DNA of 64,000 bases from Sinotaia quadrata. Its lineage: Eukaryota; Mollusca; Gastropoda; Architaenioglossa; Viviparidae. A model generated the notes under the pieces. The model was not told the DNA's origin. It ran no database searches and worked only from the letters and a program-made list of their open reading frames with translations. Shown here one piece after another: positions 16,001 through 27,340 of the stretch (position 1 is its first letter; each line of letters starts with the position of its first letter). The DNA is taken from contig CM054181.1 of NCBI GenBank assembly GCA_028829895.1, forward strand, positions 61,654,759 through 61,718,758, in the 5' to 3' direction. The translations under genes were made by a program, and so were the position numbers.

Positions 16001-18661
16001 CTTATCTCTCTGTCTACTTACCTTTCTGCCTGTCTATCTATCTACATAATTATTATCACTCCATCCATCTATCAAATTAAGACAAGTAACGGTACAGAAC
16101 TAACTATTTCGATCCATAAATTCGACCGTAAACAAAAAGTTAATGAACCTATTCCTTCCTCGGTTTAAGAAAGGAAGCAGTCAATTAAATCGCTTTAATA
16201 TTTGAAACTGGCCTTGGCTTCCAGATGAACAAGTGCACCATAAAACGACCTGAAATTGTTGGTGAACACTTTCTTTTTGTCCACAGGAAAGACAGAGATT
16301 TCACTTTGGGGAAAATCGACCACCGACCAGGCCACCCAAGTCCAACTCTCCTGGAGGAGAGAGCCGTACATCAGACGAGTCGCAGCAACGGATTCCCGAA
16401 GCTGATAACAAACCACAAAGACGATGTCGAAACGTCACAAAGAAACAGAACCTTAGATGGTCAAGGGGGGTTAATTTTCCAAGACAGCGCTCGTAGGAGA
16501 GGTAAAACTTCCGATAACGTTGCAAAAGAGAGCGCTCTTAACAGACATAAACTTTCCGAGAACGCAAAAGAGAGCGCTCTTAACAGACATAAACTTTCCG
16601 AGAACGCAAAAGAGAGGGGAAACTCCAACACTTACGGACTCCACCGAGATGACGATTTGTACCAACTTCAGAATGACGTATTCATTCGTCCTTCGGAAGA
16701 GAATCGTGAATTGCTGCAGGGTGACGCTACACAGACGCCAAGATCGACCAGGAAGCTTCCAGCTCATGATGTATCATCGCCTTTAGATCAGCCTTCGACT
16801 TCCGGAATGCCTCTAGCACGCTCTGTCTTACAGCTGAACGTTGTGGACGAGAACGGAAAGCTGACCGAAGTTGTCGTTCCTGGGAAAGTGGTGGCGCTAG
16901 AAATGCACGCGACAAATCCCGGTAAGTGAAATGCTTTACTCGTCTGTTGAGGTCAGGCGACTTTTAAATATTCAGCTCCAGTTAGTCCCAGGATTGTGAA
17001 ACAATTGTTAATACCCTGTAAAAGGTTGATTAGAATGAATATACAAAACACGAAATGGCAGCAGATTTTCTCACGGTAAAACACATAACTTGAACAAAGA
17101 CAGCAAACACATGCATGCTCTTGACTGAAACTGATTAATACAGAAAGGGTTAAGCGATAATTGAAATTCTCTACATGCATTCTTTTTGCCCTGAAAACAA
17201 TTTTCAATTTTGTATTTTTGATATGACAGAGTATTCATAAAGGAACGCGACCCATATCCTGTATGCATATATTGTTGAAATTATAATCATTATTGAAATA
17301 TCACTTGAAACGTTGAGAAATGTGTTGGATAATATGATTCATTGAATCACTGAATACATTTATGTGCACAGCTTGATGCTAACATATTCAACATGTCTGT
17401 AATTTACTAATAAACATGTATATGGCTTTTGTTCGCTGTGATCCTAGTGTTTTTTCCTAGTGTTACCAGCAAATTATAACAATGTTTGCAAATTTCGTAT
17501 TGCTGATATATATTTGTACTTTTTAAAATAACTTTGTTTATAATTTCATAATATTTGATAATATTTATCATTTTAATTCCACCCACACTATTAAAACTAT
17601 TTTATTCAATAGTCCACTCTTTTGTTTGTAACATGAAGGAGCAAGGGAACGTGAAGATTTTGCGCAGCTACCGGGTTTCTGAGGCCCTAACTGTCGGACA
17701 AATAGTGTTTTGGGAGGAATGGGGAAAAACGTTTGATAAGGAATGAATCAGACACTGTGAGGCAAATGCTTCTTTGAGTAAAAAACCGAGGAAGGCTCTG
17801 TGAGATAAATATATCTTTAACTAAAGAAGACAACGAAAGGCCGCATTGTTTGACTATGCATGTAAATTATTGATATGTAAAATGAACTGTATTATAATAG
17901 TAGTTGTAGAGAGAAAAATGAGAGAATGAAGTATATCTCAAGTTTCTTTTCAAGTGTCCTGAAATAGGAGAGACGGTTATAGCAATAGAAGTGGAATAAT
18001 TTATGTTTAATTCATAGATTGCAAACATTGACATTCTTTTATTAGAACAAGAGGTTCGAGGCTTCAACATGCTGAAAGTGAAGGTTCAGGGTGGTGTGGT
18101 GATTACAATATTCAATATTTAATGCTGACTGAGAGGAAGATTTAAAGATCCAGATGGCAATGACCTTGAGCTGTAAGTGTTCGGAGGCTATAGCAAGATT
18201 TCAGTATTTTATTACAGGATAGACAAGGGAGAAAACTGTCTAGGTACGAGTGAGTGTAGCTAGAGGTAATCCTCTATCTGTCTGTCAGTCTGTCCGGTGT
18301 GTGACCAGACACGTCGATTTGTGCCTGATTTCGTGCCTATGCTGCAGGGTGCATGTGAAGTGAGTGTGGCACACAATACCAACACTTATAGTCGCACCCA
18401 CCCACACTTTACCAAACTTCCCCACAAAATGTAAATGCGTTTAATATTTATTCTGCGTGGGTGCTTTGCATTCAGTGAAGTAATAGCGTTGATTTTATTT
18501 TTATTTTGCGCGTTTGTTTATCAGCATTAAAAAGAAATACCACGAAAATAAATCTACATATTTTACATTTTAAAAAAATCAAAAACAAAATCCTCCAAAA
18601 TATCCCTACCGCGTTTTTTTCTCGTTTGTTCACGCATCGTGTACTTCCCCCCTCCCCCCAA

Positions 18662-18733
<72 letters not shown>

Positions 18734-21700
18734 TTTCTCTTGCATTTACGCGACGCACTAAAGATCACGAGCATTAAAAATATATTAGAAATGATACGAC
18801 TAACTTGGTACAGATAAGGGAGAAAACCACACACGGTAGAATGCAACGGGAAAGACGGTAATGTGAACTGAGACATTGGTGTAGAAATAAATCACACTGT
18901 TTGTTTCTGTTCTTCTGTCTGCTGTTTCTTGTAATTCTTAAGTGGATAAAAATGCCAGGCGAGCACATGGTCTCTGTGTTATGACGTTCTGCACCTTTTT
19001 TTTCATCACAGCCCCATTTGGAACCCTTCAAGCCATGCAGTGTCGGGTAACCAATCCTCTTAGCAGCAACGATAGGAACCAAGGAAAACTGTTTTCGGAA
19101 ATCATTGTTGAAAAGGGGTGAGCACTTTTGCCGGGATATGGCGCACGCAAATAACATATATATTTTTTTAATGCTGACGTGTCGTTTTGTAATACTTCGT
19201 AGTGATAAGATACACACTCACAAAAAGGAACGCACATGCACACACACACACACTCACTCACACATACACACTCAAGCATGCATACTGTTTAACATTGATA
19301 AATGCTGCATTTACCGATGGTTATCAGTGTCATCGTTATCACCTTCAGAACAACTACCACCGTTATCATCATCATACAGTGAAATTACTGCATTCAGTTA
19401 ACAATATTATTAACACAAAATGGATTTTATTACTAGCATATTATAACTACTACCATCGATATTTTCATCATCACGATTCTGTATGATATACATGATATTT
19501 TGACTAATATAACAGATAGGTTTTATATTAGTAATGGACTACGACTAAGGTTTATTTTAAAGAATCCTTGAATACCCTCTGACAGTATTCGCTGTGAAAT
19601 TTTACTATTTTGATATTTCTTATTTCTTGAAACAGGCTAAGACCAGACAGACTTTACGATTCATGTTCTCAAAGTCTGAAAGTTGAGAACAGAGAAGCTA
19701 CGCGTAGTTGATATTGTTCCCCTCCCCCACTCCAATCCTTTCAGAAGAGACGTTACGCGTAGTTTAGATTACCTCCCTTGCAGACGAAACGTAGTTCAGC
19801 TGACTAGCATTCATTACTCTTGTTAATAATAGTAATAATTGTCAGACAGGAAAGTCAATCAGTTGCAGTTTTCAATATTTCACTTTTAATTTTAAATCAA
19901 TTTCTTAGACAACTTACTAGGTATTCCATCGGTGACCTATTAAATGCGCGAACGACAATTGCGCGCACCGACAAATGCGCGATAAGGTTATCTCATTTGT
20001 GGTCCTTTAACCACAAGTTATTTATCTCATTTGTGGTCCATTAACCATAAGTTATTTATCTCATTTGTGGTCCATTAACCACACGTTATTTATCTCATTT
20101 GTGGTCCTTTAACCACAAGTTACTTAGTTTATTTATGTTCCTTTAACCACAAGTTATTTATCTCATTTGTGGTCCATTAACCACAAGTTATTTATCTCAT
20201 TTATGGTCCTTTAACCACAAGTTAGTTTATTTGTGGTCCTTTAAACACAAGTTACTTAGTTCATTAGTTACTTAGTAACCATAAGTTACTTAACTCATTT
20301 GTGGGCTTTTAGCCACGAGTTACGTAGCTCATTTTTGAGCCTTTAACCACACGTTACTTAGCTCACTTGCGGCAGTTACTAAAGTCACCCTTATCACGTT
20401 TCATTTGCTTTATTCATTTCAATATGGCACATCCTCACTTTTGGAATTTAATTAGGATTTCCACCGTGCCATTTATGTTTATTTTTCTTTAAAAAAATAG
20501 CCTCATGTTTCGTTGTCCCATTGACTCAATGTAAGTGAAGAATCCTCACTGACAATTTCAATGGGCTCTTCTCATTTATGTTTCGGGCTTCCTTGCAATG
20601 CGCATGTCTGACAAATCAAGAAAGACACTCGGCTGGATATTCAAAATAAACATTGTACTCGATAAATGCAGCAAGGATTATGTCTACCTTACATGCAATT
20701 GCACAATGTCCAGAAATCGTATTTTGGTTATCACTCAATATCAGTAACAACATTCTGCATTATCACGATGATGTCAGTAAAATTATTAACCATGCTGGTT
20801 GCGTATTACAAATTAAAAATTTTGTAAAGCTATTAAGTTTAGTTAATTTATGCATAGATTTATAGCATAAAAGCAACCATTTATGCATTTTAGTAACAAA
20901 ATTATTAATTTCAAAACCAGAAAAATCAATTACCAAGTAAGTATCTTCATTTAAATAAATGAATAACAATTAACTTTCAGAATAATGCCATTTTATGAAT
21001 TTATTAAGCAATTGTGTAAAATGATACCACTTATTATACACCGAATATGATTCCTGCGTTCCATTCATTATTTAAAGTGCCTTTCACAACAACCAGTAAT
21101 TCTTCTTGTCATTTTAGTTGTGGCTTGGGAGACTTCCTGCCAAGATCAGCAGGGTTTCGCCGTGTCAAACAGGGGCACGTAACTCCATTTTTCTCAATCC
21201 CGCCATCCTGGACTAAGCAGGCGTCACTTCTTTTCTCTTGTGATGTCGTTGTCTGCACTGACTCGAGCAAGTGTCGGCAGGTAACTATTTGTTCCAAGCA
21301 TACATCTTAGTCTGCAGTTCTTTCTCACCCAACCATCAGTGGGTAATAGTAATACGTTATCTGCCCTGATTTTGTTTCTAATTTAGGACTGTTTTGACCA
21401 TAATGCCACGGGTCAATTTGCTTATACGAATGAGACGATATTAAAGTTTAGTGACGCTTTGTGTAGCATAGTTATAGAAATGGCTGGCTGATATTCTAAG
21501 CAAAAGGAGGTGTAGTCACATGTCTGGTGTATATTATGTATGTAAGGATGATTTCAAGGTGTAGCCACATGTCAGGTATATATATGTATGTAAGGATGAT
21601 TTCACAATGTGGCCGATATCTGATGTATATATTTAGGTAAGGATGATTTCACGGTGTGATCGATATATGGTGTACATATATGTAAGGATGATTTTAAAGT

Positions 21701-24700
21701 GAGGTCGCATGCCTGGTGTTCACGTGTGTAAGGATGATTTTAAAGTGAGGTCACATGCCTGGTGTTCACGTGTGTAAGGATGATTTTAAAGTGAGGTCAC
21801 ATGCCTGGTGTTCATGTGTGTAAGGATGATTTTAAAGTGAGGTCACATGCCTGGTGTTCATGTGTGTAAGGATGATTTTAAATTGAGGTCACGTGCCTGG
21901 TGTTCATGTGTGTAAGGATGATTTTAAAGTGAGGTCACGTGCCTGGTGTTCATGTGTGTAAGGATGATTTTAAAGTGAGGTCACGTGCTTGGTGTTCATG
22001 TGTGTAAGGTGTACATGTATGTAAGGATGATTTTAAAGTGAGGTCACGTGCCTGGTGTTCATGTGTGTAAGGTGTACATGTATGTAAGGATAATTTTAAA
22101 GTGAGGTCACGTGCCTGGTGTTCATGTGTGTAAGGATGATTTTAAAGTGAGGTCACGTGCCTGGTGTTCATGTGTGTAAGGTGGAACCACAGGTGATGAG
22201 GGCAATATAACTGTCGCAAAAAACTCTGGTTGTAGTGAAGGATGGATTGGAGTGAAAATGAACACTAAAACGCATAATGAATAAAAATACGTTTTTTCGT
22301 GAGAGAAAATGTTTCTCTTAGCACGATTCCAATGGCACCAAGTATATATATATATAGTTTATGATACCTGTTGATTCTTCAAAAAAATATGATTTGTATG
22401 TACTATTCTGCCATTCAAATTTATTAGACACCGTGTCTCTTACAACATAATACCTCTGAACTAAGGAAGTTGTTGCATTGGAAATAGTACTGGCAAGAAA
22501 AAATAAGGGTACAGTGGCCTTCTACTTTAGAGATGATTATCAAGAATGTGATACACACCACACAAAAAGCAGTAAACATTAAACAAAAATATTCACAATT
22601 AATATACAAATCTGTATGGTACCAATAGGCTTGTCCGCCTTCGAAGGACAGAGTGTATGCCCCTGGAATTGGTGACGTCATGGTCACACTGGACAGTCAA
22701 CTTGTGGCGCCGTGCCTCTTGGCAACAGACATGAAAGAACAAGGGGGAGCATTCATGCCAGAGTGTTTGCAAGACGGTCACATACTGCCTACACATATTC
22801 CACCAACAGGTGAGCCGGTTAAATGTTTCATTCAGTCTGCAAAAAAAAATAACCGCCATTTATAAAAGTGTCAACAATGATGTCTGCTAGAATAAATATA
22901 AAACTCTGTATCAATGACGTAATAAATATGAAAAAATGCATCAATGATATAATAAACAAAACTGTATTAATGACGTAATAAACATAAAACTGTATATCAA
23001 TGACTTAATAAACATAAAATTGTATCAATGACGTAATAAATATCATACTGTGTATCAATGACGTAACAAATATGAAACTGTTTGTCAATGACGCTTTCTC
23101 TAATTCGGGTTGATTGTTTCTGTTTACAGCATCATTTGTTTCAAAACTTTTATCAGCCATCAAACAAATTACAAGTTTTTGAATATATATTCTGTAGTAA
23201 TTTTATTATAGACGATAAGTGAGTCACTTTTCTTTTTCCTGATGTACATGCACATTGGACGAGAAGAATTGTGTACATTACCCATCCTATCTCTTATTTT
23301 TCTATCCTTCTCTCTCATCCTTTTATCTAGCCCTCTCTCTTTCTCTATTTCTCCCATCATTCTCTCTATTCCTCTCTCCTTTTCGTTCATCCTTCTCTCT
23401 TTCTCTCAATCCGTTTATATATTTTTCTTCTCGCAATCCCCCTTCCTTTCATGTCTCTTCTTTCTCTCTATTCATTCTTTCATTCTTCCGTCCCTTTCTG
23501 TTATCTCTCTTCCTTCTTTATATCCTTTTCTTTCATTTTTCTCTCTGTCCCTCGCTGTCTCTCTCTCCCATTCTCCTTATCTTTCTTCTCTCCCCCACCC
23601 CAACTCCAGTCTTTGCTCTCCATCTTCCGTTTCTCTCCTTTCTCATCTCACTCCCTCCATCTCTCTCCTCACTAGCTTCTATCCCTCTTCCTGATCTTTC
23701 TCTCTCTTCCTTCTTTCTCTCTCCATTTCTGTCTCTCTGTCCGTCTCCCTCTGTTGTGATTTGACATAAAAAATTATTGAATGACATCACATTGTACCTT
23801 TTATAATACAAATTATGTCAGATATGAATATTATACAATTTATGAGGTAATATATAACATTTTGACGTCATAAATGGTACAAGGAGGATGGCACAGACAG
23901 ACACACTGATTTTGCATTTTAAAAACAGCAAAACTTTCATTCTTTTTCTTGGATGAAACAAATTTATTTGAAGATGAATGCTCTTTTAAAATTTGCTCAA
24001 ATGAAGAACATATAAAAATATTTTCAATCTGAATTTTCATTCTGTTGCGTGCTTGCTTTTAGTTATAGAACCATGGCATAACGACACCCTGCAAGTCAGC
24101 CTCCCCGCCGCATCCTACGTCGCTCCAACGTTTTGGTTAGTGCATCACCTCCACTACGTCATCATTATTTGCATTCTGGGATTGCTGATCGTTGTCTTCA
24201 TGTTTGGCACGTTTTGTAAGATGGCTTCCATGCAACGACAAGTCCTGCGTAGCAATAAGTTGGTGGCAGAGGCGAGGGTCGCCGCCAATGTCAGGGACAC
24301 TCATAATCAGACTACACAGACACCGCGACCCCTGCCAAGAATTCCCGCCGGCAGGAGCCAAGGTTTTAGCCGTCGTCAAGGAGACGGGGCCTCCACGATC
24401 GTCACTGTTGCCGACGACCATCACGGGATACGGCCTTTAAGTGACTCTCAGTTACCTCCCTTGGAAAATTCTCAGGGTGCGTCGCGTCCCTTGTCGTTGA
24501 ACGTATCGCACGCAGTAACGCCAGCACCGTGTCAGACTACGGTGCACGCCACTCTACCATCCCCTGTGCAGCCTCAAACCACTGCAGTCCAGGCCCAAAC
24601 AAGCACACCTACGACCAGTAGTATGTCCTCGCGAAACGTTTACACCACAACGGCGACGATAGAGGATGGACCCGAGCGACAACTTACAAGTAACTCTGAA

Positions 24701-25081
24701 GTGAAGAATTCCGACAAGCTCGAATCTGCCGAGTTGAATCCCGGGTGGACATCCCATGAACATTATCTTTCCAAGGGAAGCAATCCCAGCAGCCGTAACG
24801 GAACGCTAGAGCGCGGTGTTGTCTTAGGAATTAACTCCCTTAGAAGAAATATTGAAGCTAGCCATCAAGGAGGTAACTCCCCCAGCTATTACAGCTACAA
24901 CATGCCAGCGCCGTGCACTGAAGTTCCCGAAAATCACGTAAATCTAGGGTCACGTGAGAGAAGCATTCCAGAATGCAATTCGTTCATCGGAATTCGCACC
25001 GGACCGCGTTACTGCAACAGGAAAGGGACAGGTATAATGCCTGTAATGCAGAATGGCCAAGAAGAGATAACTCGACTTTAA
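8621..25081 (+). CDS. ZP-domain single-pass membrane protein, nine exons
   Basis: Coding exons are 8621-8692, 9600-9639, 12587-12765, 13614-13795, 16287-16921, 19012-19117, 21118-21280, 22629-22809 and 24063-25081. Every intron is GT-AG, all junction phases agree, and the total is 2577 bases (858 residues plus TAA). Order: signal peptide (about 1-27, hydrophobic VFLLTLVFTGFL); ZP-N with Cys 42, 71, 94 and 128 and an NVT glycosylation site at 51; a charged linker (about 158-337) with a 14-residue tandem repeat; ZP-C (about 338-465) with Cys 380, 406, 446, 451, 457 and 461; a spacer; a transmembrane helix (about 551-571); and a Ser/Thr/Pro-rich cytoplasmic tail of about 287 residues. ZP modules polymerise extracellular matrix or act in cell-surface proteins; the particular role here is unknown. 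The ZP-N to ZP-C linker is much longer than usual. A second Met at 8630 is an alternative start. Confidence 0.9.
8755..8850. repeat. (CA)n/(CG)n microsatellite in ZP intron 1
   Basis: CGCA units, a CA run and a short alternating CG tract. Alternating purine-pyrimidine DNA of this kind can adopt Z-form. Confidence 0.95.
8980..9298. repeat. TG/CG then CA/TA-rich simple repeats
   Basis: A TG run followed by (CG)n and (TA)n, then loosely periodic CACA/TATA sequence ending in a CA array. Together with 8755-8850 the intron has oppositely oriented alternating tracts. Confidence 0.9.
9600..9639 (+). CDS. ZP gene exon 2 (40-base micro-exon)
   Basis: A pyrimidine-rich acceptor ends at 9599 and a gtgagt donor starts at 9640. 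The exon enters in phase 0 and leaves in phase 1. This is needed because exon 1 cannot splice directly to exon 3 without meeting a stop. It encodes 13 residues including a CC pair just after the signal peptide. Confidence 0.7.
9856..9975. repeat. About 18-bp minisatellite
   Basis: Six to seven imperfect units of 'aacatgctggcaaggtt' type. Confidence 0.8.
11098..11187. repeat. (CA)n microsatellite
   Basis: A CA run of about 80 bases in ZP intron 2. The 127-residue open frame across it reads into polyHis/Thr and has no other support. Confidence 0.95.
11245..11503. repeat. 28-bp minisatellite, nine units
   Basis: Units of 'acaagtacgtagacaaatatacttcacc' class are nearly identical, indicating recent expansion or homogenisation. 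Each carries a TACGTA palindrome. Confidence 0.95.
12587..12765 (+). CDS. ZP gene exon 3: first half of ZP-N
   Basis: Phase 1 in, phase 0 out, donor gtatga. It encodes residues 38-97 with ZP-N Cys 1-3 in the contexts IECGN, KECYS and RDCGA, plus the NVT glycosylation site. The IECG start followed by V-x-F-P-S-G is typical of invertebrate ZP domains. Confidence 0.88.
12989..13073. repeat. (GA)n microsatellite
   Basis: A pure GA run of about 85 bases in ZP intron 3. Confidence 0.97.
13614..13795 (+). CDS. ZP gene exon 4: second half of ZP-N
   Basis: Acceptor cag at 13611-13613, donor gtacgc at 13796, phase 0 in and phase 2 out. It holds the fourth ZP-N cysteine in VLTCYY (residue 128), matching the usual last strand of the ZP-N fold. 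Confidence 0.88.
14240..14515. repeat. Short tandem duplications
   Basis: A 23-bp unit ('tgatattcagtgtggaccaa' class) occurs twice at 14241-14285, and a 28-31-bp unit containing 'gagagagtatcaagacagac' occurs three times at about 14420-14505. The AG-rich intron sequence that follows to about 15250 holds no recognised feature. Confidence 0.75.
15774..15862. repeat. (CA)n-rich microsatellite
   Basis: Interrupted CA run. A shorter related CA stretch with the same flank ('atctctttccatctatttatc') recurs at about 15690-15740 and 15920-15950. Confidence 0.9.
16287..16921 (+). CDS. ZP gene exon 5: linker and start of ZP-C
   Basis: Acceptor cag at 16284-16286 completes a split Arg codon; donor gtaagt at 16922; phase 2 in, phase 1 out. 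Residues 158-370. The first 180 or so are polar, low complexity and lack Cys; the end (LQLNVVDENGKL...) is the first ZP-C strand region. A large exon carrying an insertion between the two ZP halves is unusual. Confidence 0.88.
16522..16614 (+). repeat. In-frame 42-bp tandem repeat in ZP linker
   Basis: Two perfect 42-base units start at 16522 and 16564 and a partial third starts at 16606. Each encodes 14 residues (AKESALNRHKLSEN). The period is a multiple of three, so copy number can change without breaking the frame. Confidence 0.95.
16922..19011. other. ZP intron 5
   Basis: AT-rich intron with no recognised gene. A (TC)n microsatellite at 18664-18729 is the only distinctive element. Confidence 0.75.
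18664..18729. repeat. (TC)n microsatellite
   Basis: Pure TC run of about 65 bases. Confidence 0.97.
19012..19117 (+). CDS. ZP gene exon 6: ZP-C with fifth conserved Cys
   Basis: Acceptor at 19010-19011, donor gtgagc at 19118, phase 1 in and phase 2 out. It encodes PFGTLQAMQCRVTNPL..., the usual ZP-C strand that carries a conserved cysteine (residue 380). Confidence 0.87.
19985..20350. repeat. About 31-bp minisatellite in ZP intron 6
   Basis: About eleven units built on 'ttatctcatttgtggtcc' + 'attaaccacaag'. GTGGT and ACCAC in the same unit give each copy a small inverted repeat. Confidence 0.9.
21118..21280 (+). CDS. ZP gene exon 7: core of ZP-C
   Basis: Phase 2 in, phase 0 out, donor gtaact. 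The exon gives a CG pair (Cys 406), an FFSIPPSW stretch and FSCDVVVC followed by C at residue 457. This last block, C-x-V-x-V-C, is the strongest ZP signature in the protein. Confidence 0.9.
21490..22190. repeat. About 46-bp minisatellite in ZP intron 7
   Basis: About 13-14 units around 'gtgtaaggatgattttaaag' and 'tgaggtcacgtgcctggtg'. Later units are more alike than the first four. Some copies carry an extra 'gtgtacatgtatgtaag' insert. Several units hold a CACGTG E-box-like palindrome. Confidence 0.9.
22629..22809 (+). CDS. ZP gene exon 8: end of ZP-C and spacer
   Basis: Phase 0 in, phase 1 out, donor gtgagc. Begins ACPPSKDR, whose Cys 461 is likely the last ZP-C cysteine, then a spacer with two more Cys (GVAPCLL-like and PECLQ contexts) before the membrane segment. 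Confidence 0.85.
22885..23098. repeat. About 28-30-bp minisatellite
   Basis: Seven imperfect units of 'aataaatatgaaactgtatcaatgacgt'. Confidence 0.85.
23275..23758. repeat. Polypyrimidine tract in ZP intron 8
   Basis: About 480 bases nearly all C/T on +, without a single short period. The Ser/Leu/Phe-rich open frames of 150-169 residues are compositional artefacts. Confidence 0.9.
24063..25081 (+). CDS. ZP gene exon 9: transmembrane helix and cytoplasmic tail
   Basis: Acceptor ag at 24061-24062 completes a split Val codon. The exon encodes a short juxtamembrane part, a 21-residue hydrophobic helix (24155-24217, YVIIICILGLLIVVFMFGTFC) followed by Lys, then a tail rich in Ser, Thr, Pro, Asn and Gln ending EEITRL and TAA at 25079-25081. 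The positive charge after the helix supports an inside tail. Confidence 0.92.
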
Positions 25082-26075
25082 TGTAATATAGTGAAAAGTA
25101 CACCAGTAATATCCTCTGCGCCAGTATGTTTGCAGCACAGTTATGATTTAGTTCGTCTGGCACTGACTGGTGAAGCAAAACGTGATAGATAGTTCTTGAA
25201 GTTCAGTTCAGTCAATATTAGTCATAATAATTACTACTAAAGAGAATAACTAGTTTTGCAATCGTGGCATTAACTAGTATTGAAATGACACAGCTGTGCT
25301 GAACTTGCTTTAATGACGTTAAGTTGCTGAACTTGTTGCAGAGTTACAGTCTTAAATGGCTGTAATATGTGACGCCATTATTGTATGACGTTATTATTGC
25401 TGCTGAATTACAGAGTATGACTTTAATGACTGTAATACGTGACGTCATTATTGTGTGACGTCGTTACTGCTGCTGAGTTAACGAGTAGAACTTTAATGAC
25501 TGTAATTTGTGGCCTTATTAATTATTGCGTGACGTCATTATTAATGTTTGGGTTGCAGAATGTGGTGTGTGGTGTATGCGGCCATTATTAATCTTTTTGT
25601 TCTGTAAATTGTTTTGTCATTTTCCCTATATGTACATGGCAGTGAAACATTATTTCTTTTTATTCACAGTGAATTTGAAGTACTCTTCTCTGAGTGTATT
25701 TTCAGACACAGTGCATATTCGATTTTTCTTAGGTCACTGTTTTTTTCTGTACCTTTAGAAGCCCTCGGAGTTATCGGACGTGGTGTACTACGTCATGTTT
25801 TTAAAAATTTGAATCGTGGAGAAACTGAATTATGATTATGCGAAAGCACAGTCTTCTTACATCAAATACTGCTGAAATCAGCAACATCGGGCTGCAGATA
25901 TTTCAGTATTCATAGCTAGTCTATTTTCTTTACCTTTTCTTCAGTTAATTTGGTTTGCTGCTATTTATATGTGAACGGACAATAGCGCAACACAAAATTA
26001 ATTGACACTTTTAAAGTTTTATCATAATGCACAATAACGTCACTGTTGGCAGACATAACAGTGCATAAGAAGCAC
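25082..26075 (+). other. Probable 3' UTR of ZP gene
   Basis: I found no AATAAA or ATTAAA between the stop and about 26070. The stretch includes three related blocks (about 25300-25545) with TGACGTCA-type palindromes. Transcript end is inferred only. Confidence 0.4.
25300..25545. repeat. About 65-75-bp tandem blocks with TGACGTCA
   Basis: Three to four diverged units share 'gctgctgaattacagagta', 'actttaatgactgtaat' and 'gtgacgtcattatt'. TGACGTCA is the cAMP-response-element consensus, but here it may simply be part of the repeat. Confidence 0.7.
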
Positions 26076-26885
26076 AATAAATTCACTGCTGGACAATTCA
26101 CAGAGCGCAGTAAACTCACAGGGTGCAATAAACTCACTGTTGGATAATTCACAGAGCGCAATAAACTCACAGGGTGCAATAAACTCACTGTTGGATAATT
26201 CACAGAGCGCAATAAACTCACAGGGTGCAATAAACTCACTGTTGGATAATTCACAGAGCGCAGTAAACTCACAGGGTGCAATAAACTCACTGTTGGATAA
26301 TTCACAGAGCGCAATAAACTCACAGGGTGCAATAAACTCACTGTTGGATAATTCACAGAGCGCAGTAAACTCACAGGGTGCAATAAACTCACTGTTGGAT
26401 AATTCACAGAGCGCAGTAAACTCACAGGGTGCAATAAACTCACTGTTGGATAATTCACAGAGCGCAGTAAACTCACAGGGTGCAATAAACTCACTGTTGG
26501 ATAATTCACAGAGCGCAGTAAACTCACAGGGTGCAATAAACTCACTGTTGGATAATTCACAGAGCGCAGTAAACTCACAGGGTGCAATAAACTCACTGTT
26601 GGATAATTCACAGAGCGCAGTAAACTCACAGGGTGCAATAAACTCACTGTTGGATAATTCACAGAGCGCAGTAAACTCACAGGGTGCAATAAACTCACTG
26701 TTGGATAATTCACAGAGCGCAGTAAACTCACAGGGTGCAATAAACTCACTGTTGGATAATTCACAGAGCGCAGTAAACTCACAGGGTGCAATAAACTCAC
26801 TGTTGGATAATTCACAGAGCGCAGTAAACTCACAGGGTGCAATAAACTCACTGTTGGAAAATTCCAAGCGCGGAGTAAACTCACA
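26076..26885 (+). repeat. 51-bp minisatellite carrying an AATAAA in each unit
   Basis: About 15 nearly identical 51-base units ('ctgttggataattcacagag' ... 'cagggtgcaataaactca'). The period is a multiple of three, so one + frame (251 codons, LLDNSQSAVNSQGAINS units) and two - frames (about 300 codons each) stay open. None has a sign of being a gene. Each unit holds one canonical AATAAA, and the units reading 'gcgcaataaa' hold a second. Degenerate copies continue to about 27055. Confidence 0.95.
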
Positions 26886-27231
26886 CTCTTGCTGATAAGC
26901 GTGGACTAAATACACTGCTGGCAAACTCACAGTGCACAATCAGCTCTCTGCTGGCAAACTCACAGAGCGCAATAAACTCACTGCTTGCAGAATTACTAAG
27001 CGCAATACTCTCACTAGTAGTAACCTTACGTGCACAATAAACTCACTTCAGGCAGACTGCAATGTAAATTCTTTTCATTCACAATTGATAAACTATAATC
27101 AGTAAGAAATCTCACAAATAACAAACTATACTAAAAATATATATCACAGCTGGGAAAAAAGCTTGATGACAGTAAAGTGACAATTGACAAATTATAATCA
27201 GAATAAATTCATAACTGAAACAACCGTGCTA

Positions 27232-27340
27232 GGAATACATCTCAACAATTGGTACTCTATTCTAGCAATACATCTCAACAATTGGTACTCTATTCTAGCA
27301 ATACATCTCAACAATTGGTACTCTATTCTAACAATGACCT
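27232..27340. repeat. 33-bp tandem repeat, three units
   Basis: Three near-perfect copies of 'caatacatctcaacaattgg' + 'tactctattctag'. Confidence 0.9.

Noticed and set aside
23242..23764. 150- and 169-codon + frames
   Set aside because: Polypyrimidine composition artefact inside ZP intron 8.
25961..26939. Frames of 251-307 codons on both strands as a repeat protein gene
   Set aside because: All follow from the 51-bp minisatellite; three frames open at once argues against coding.
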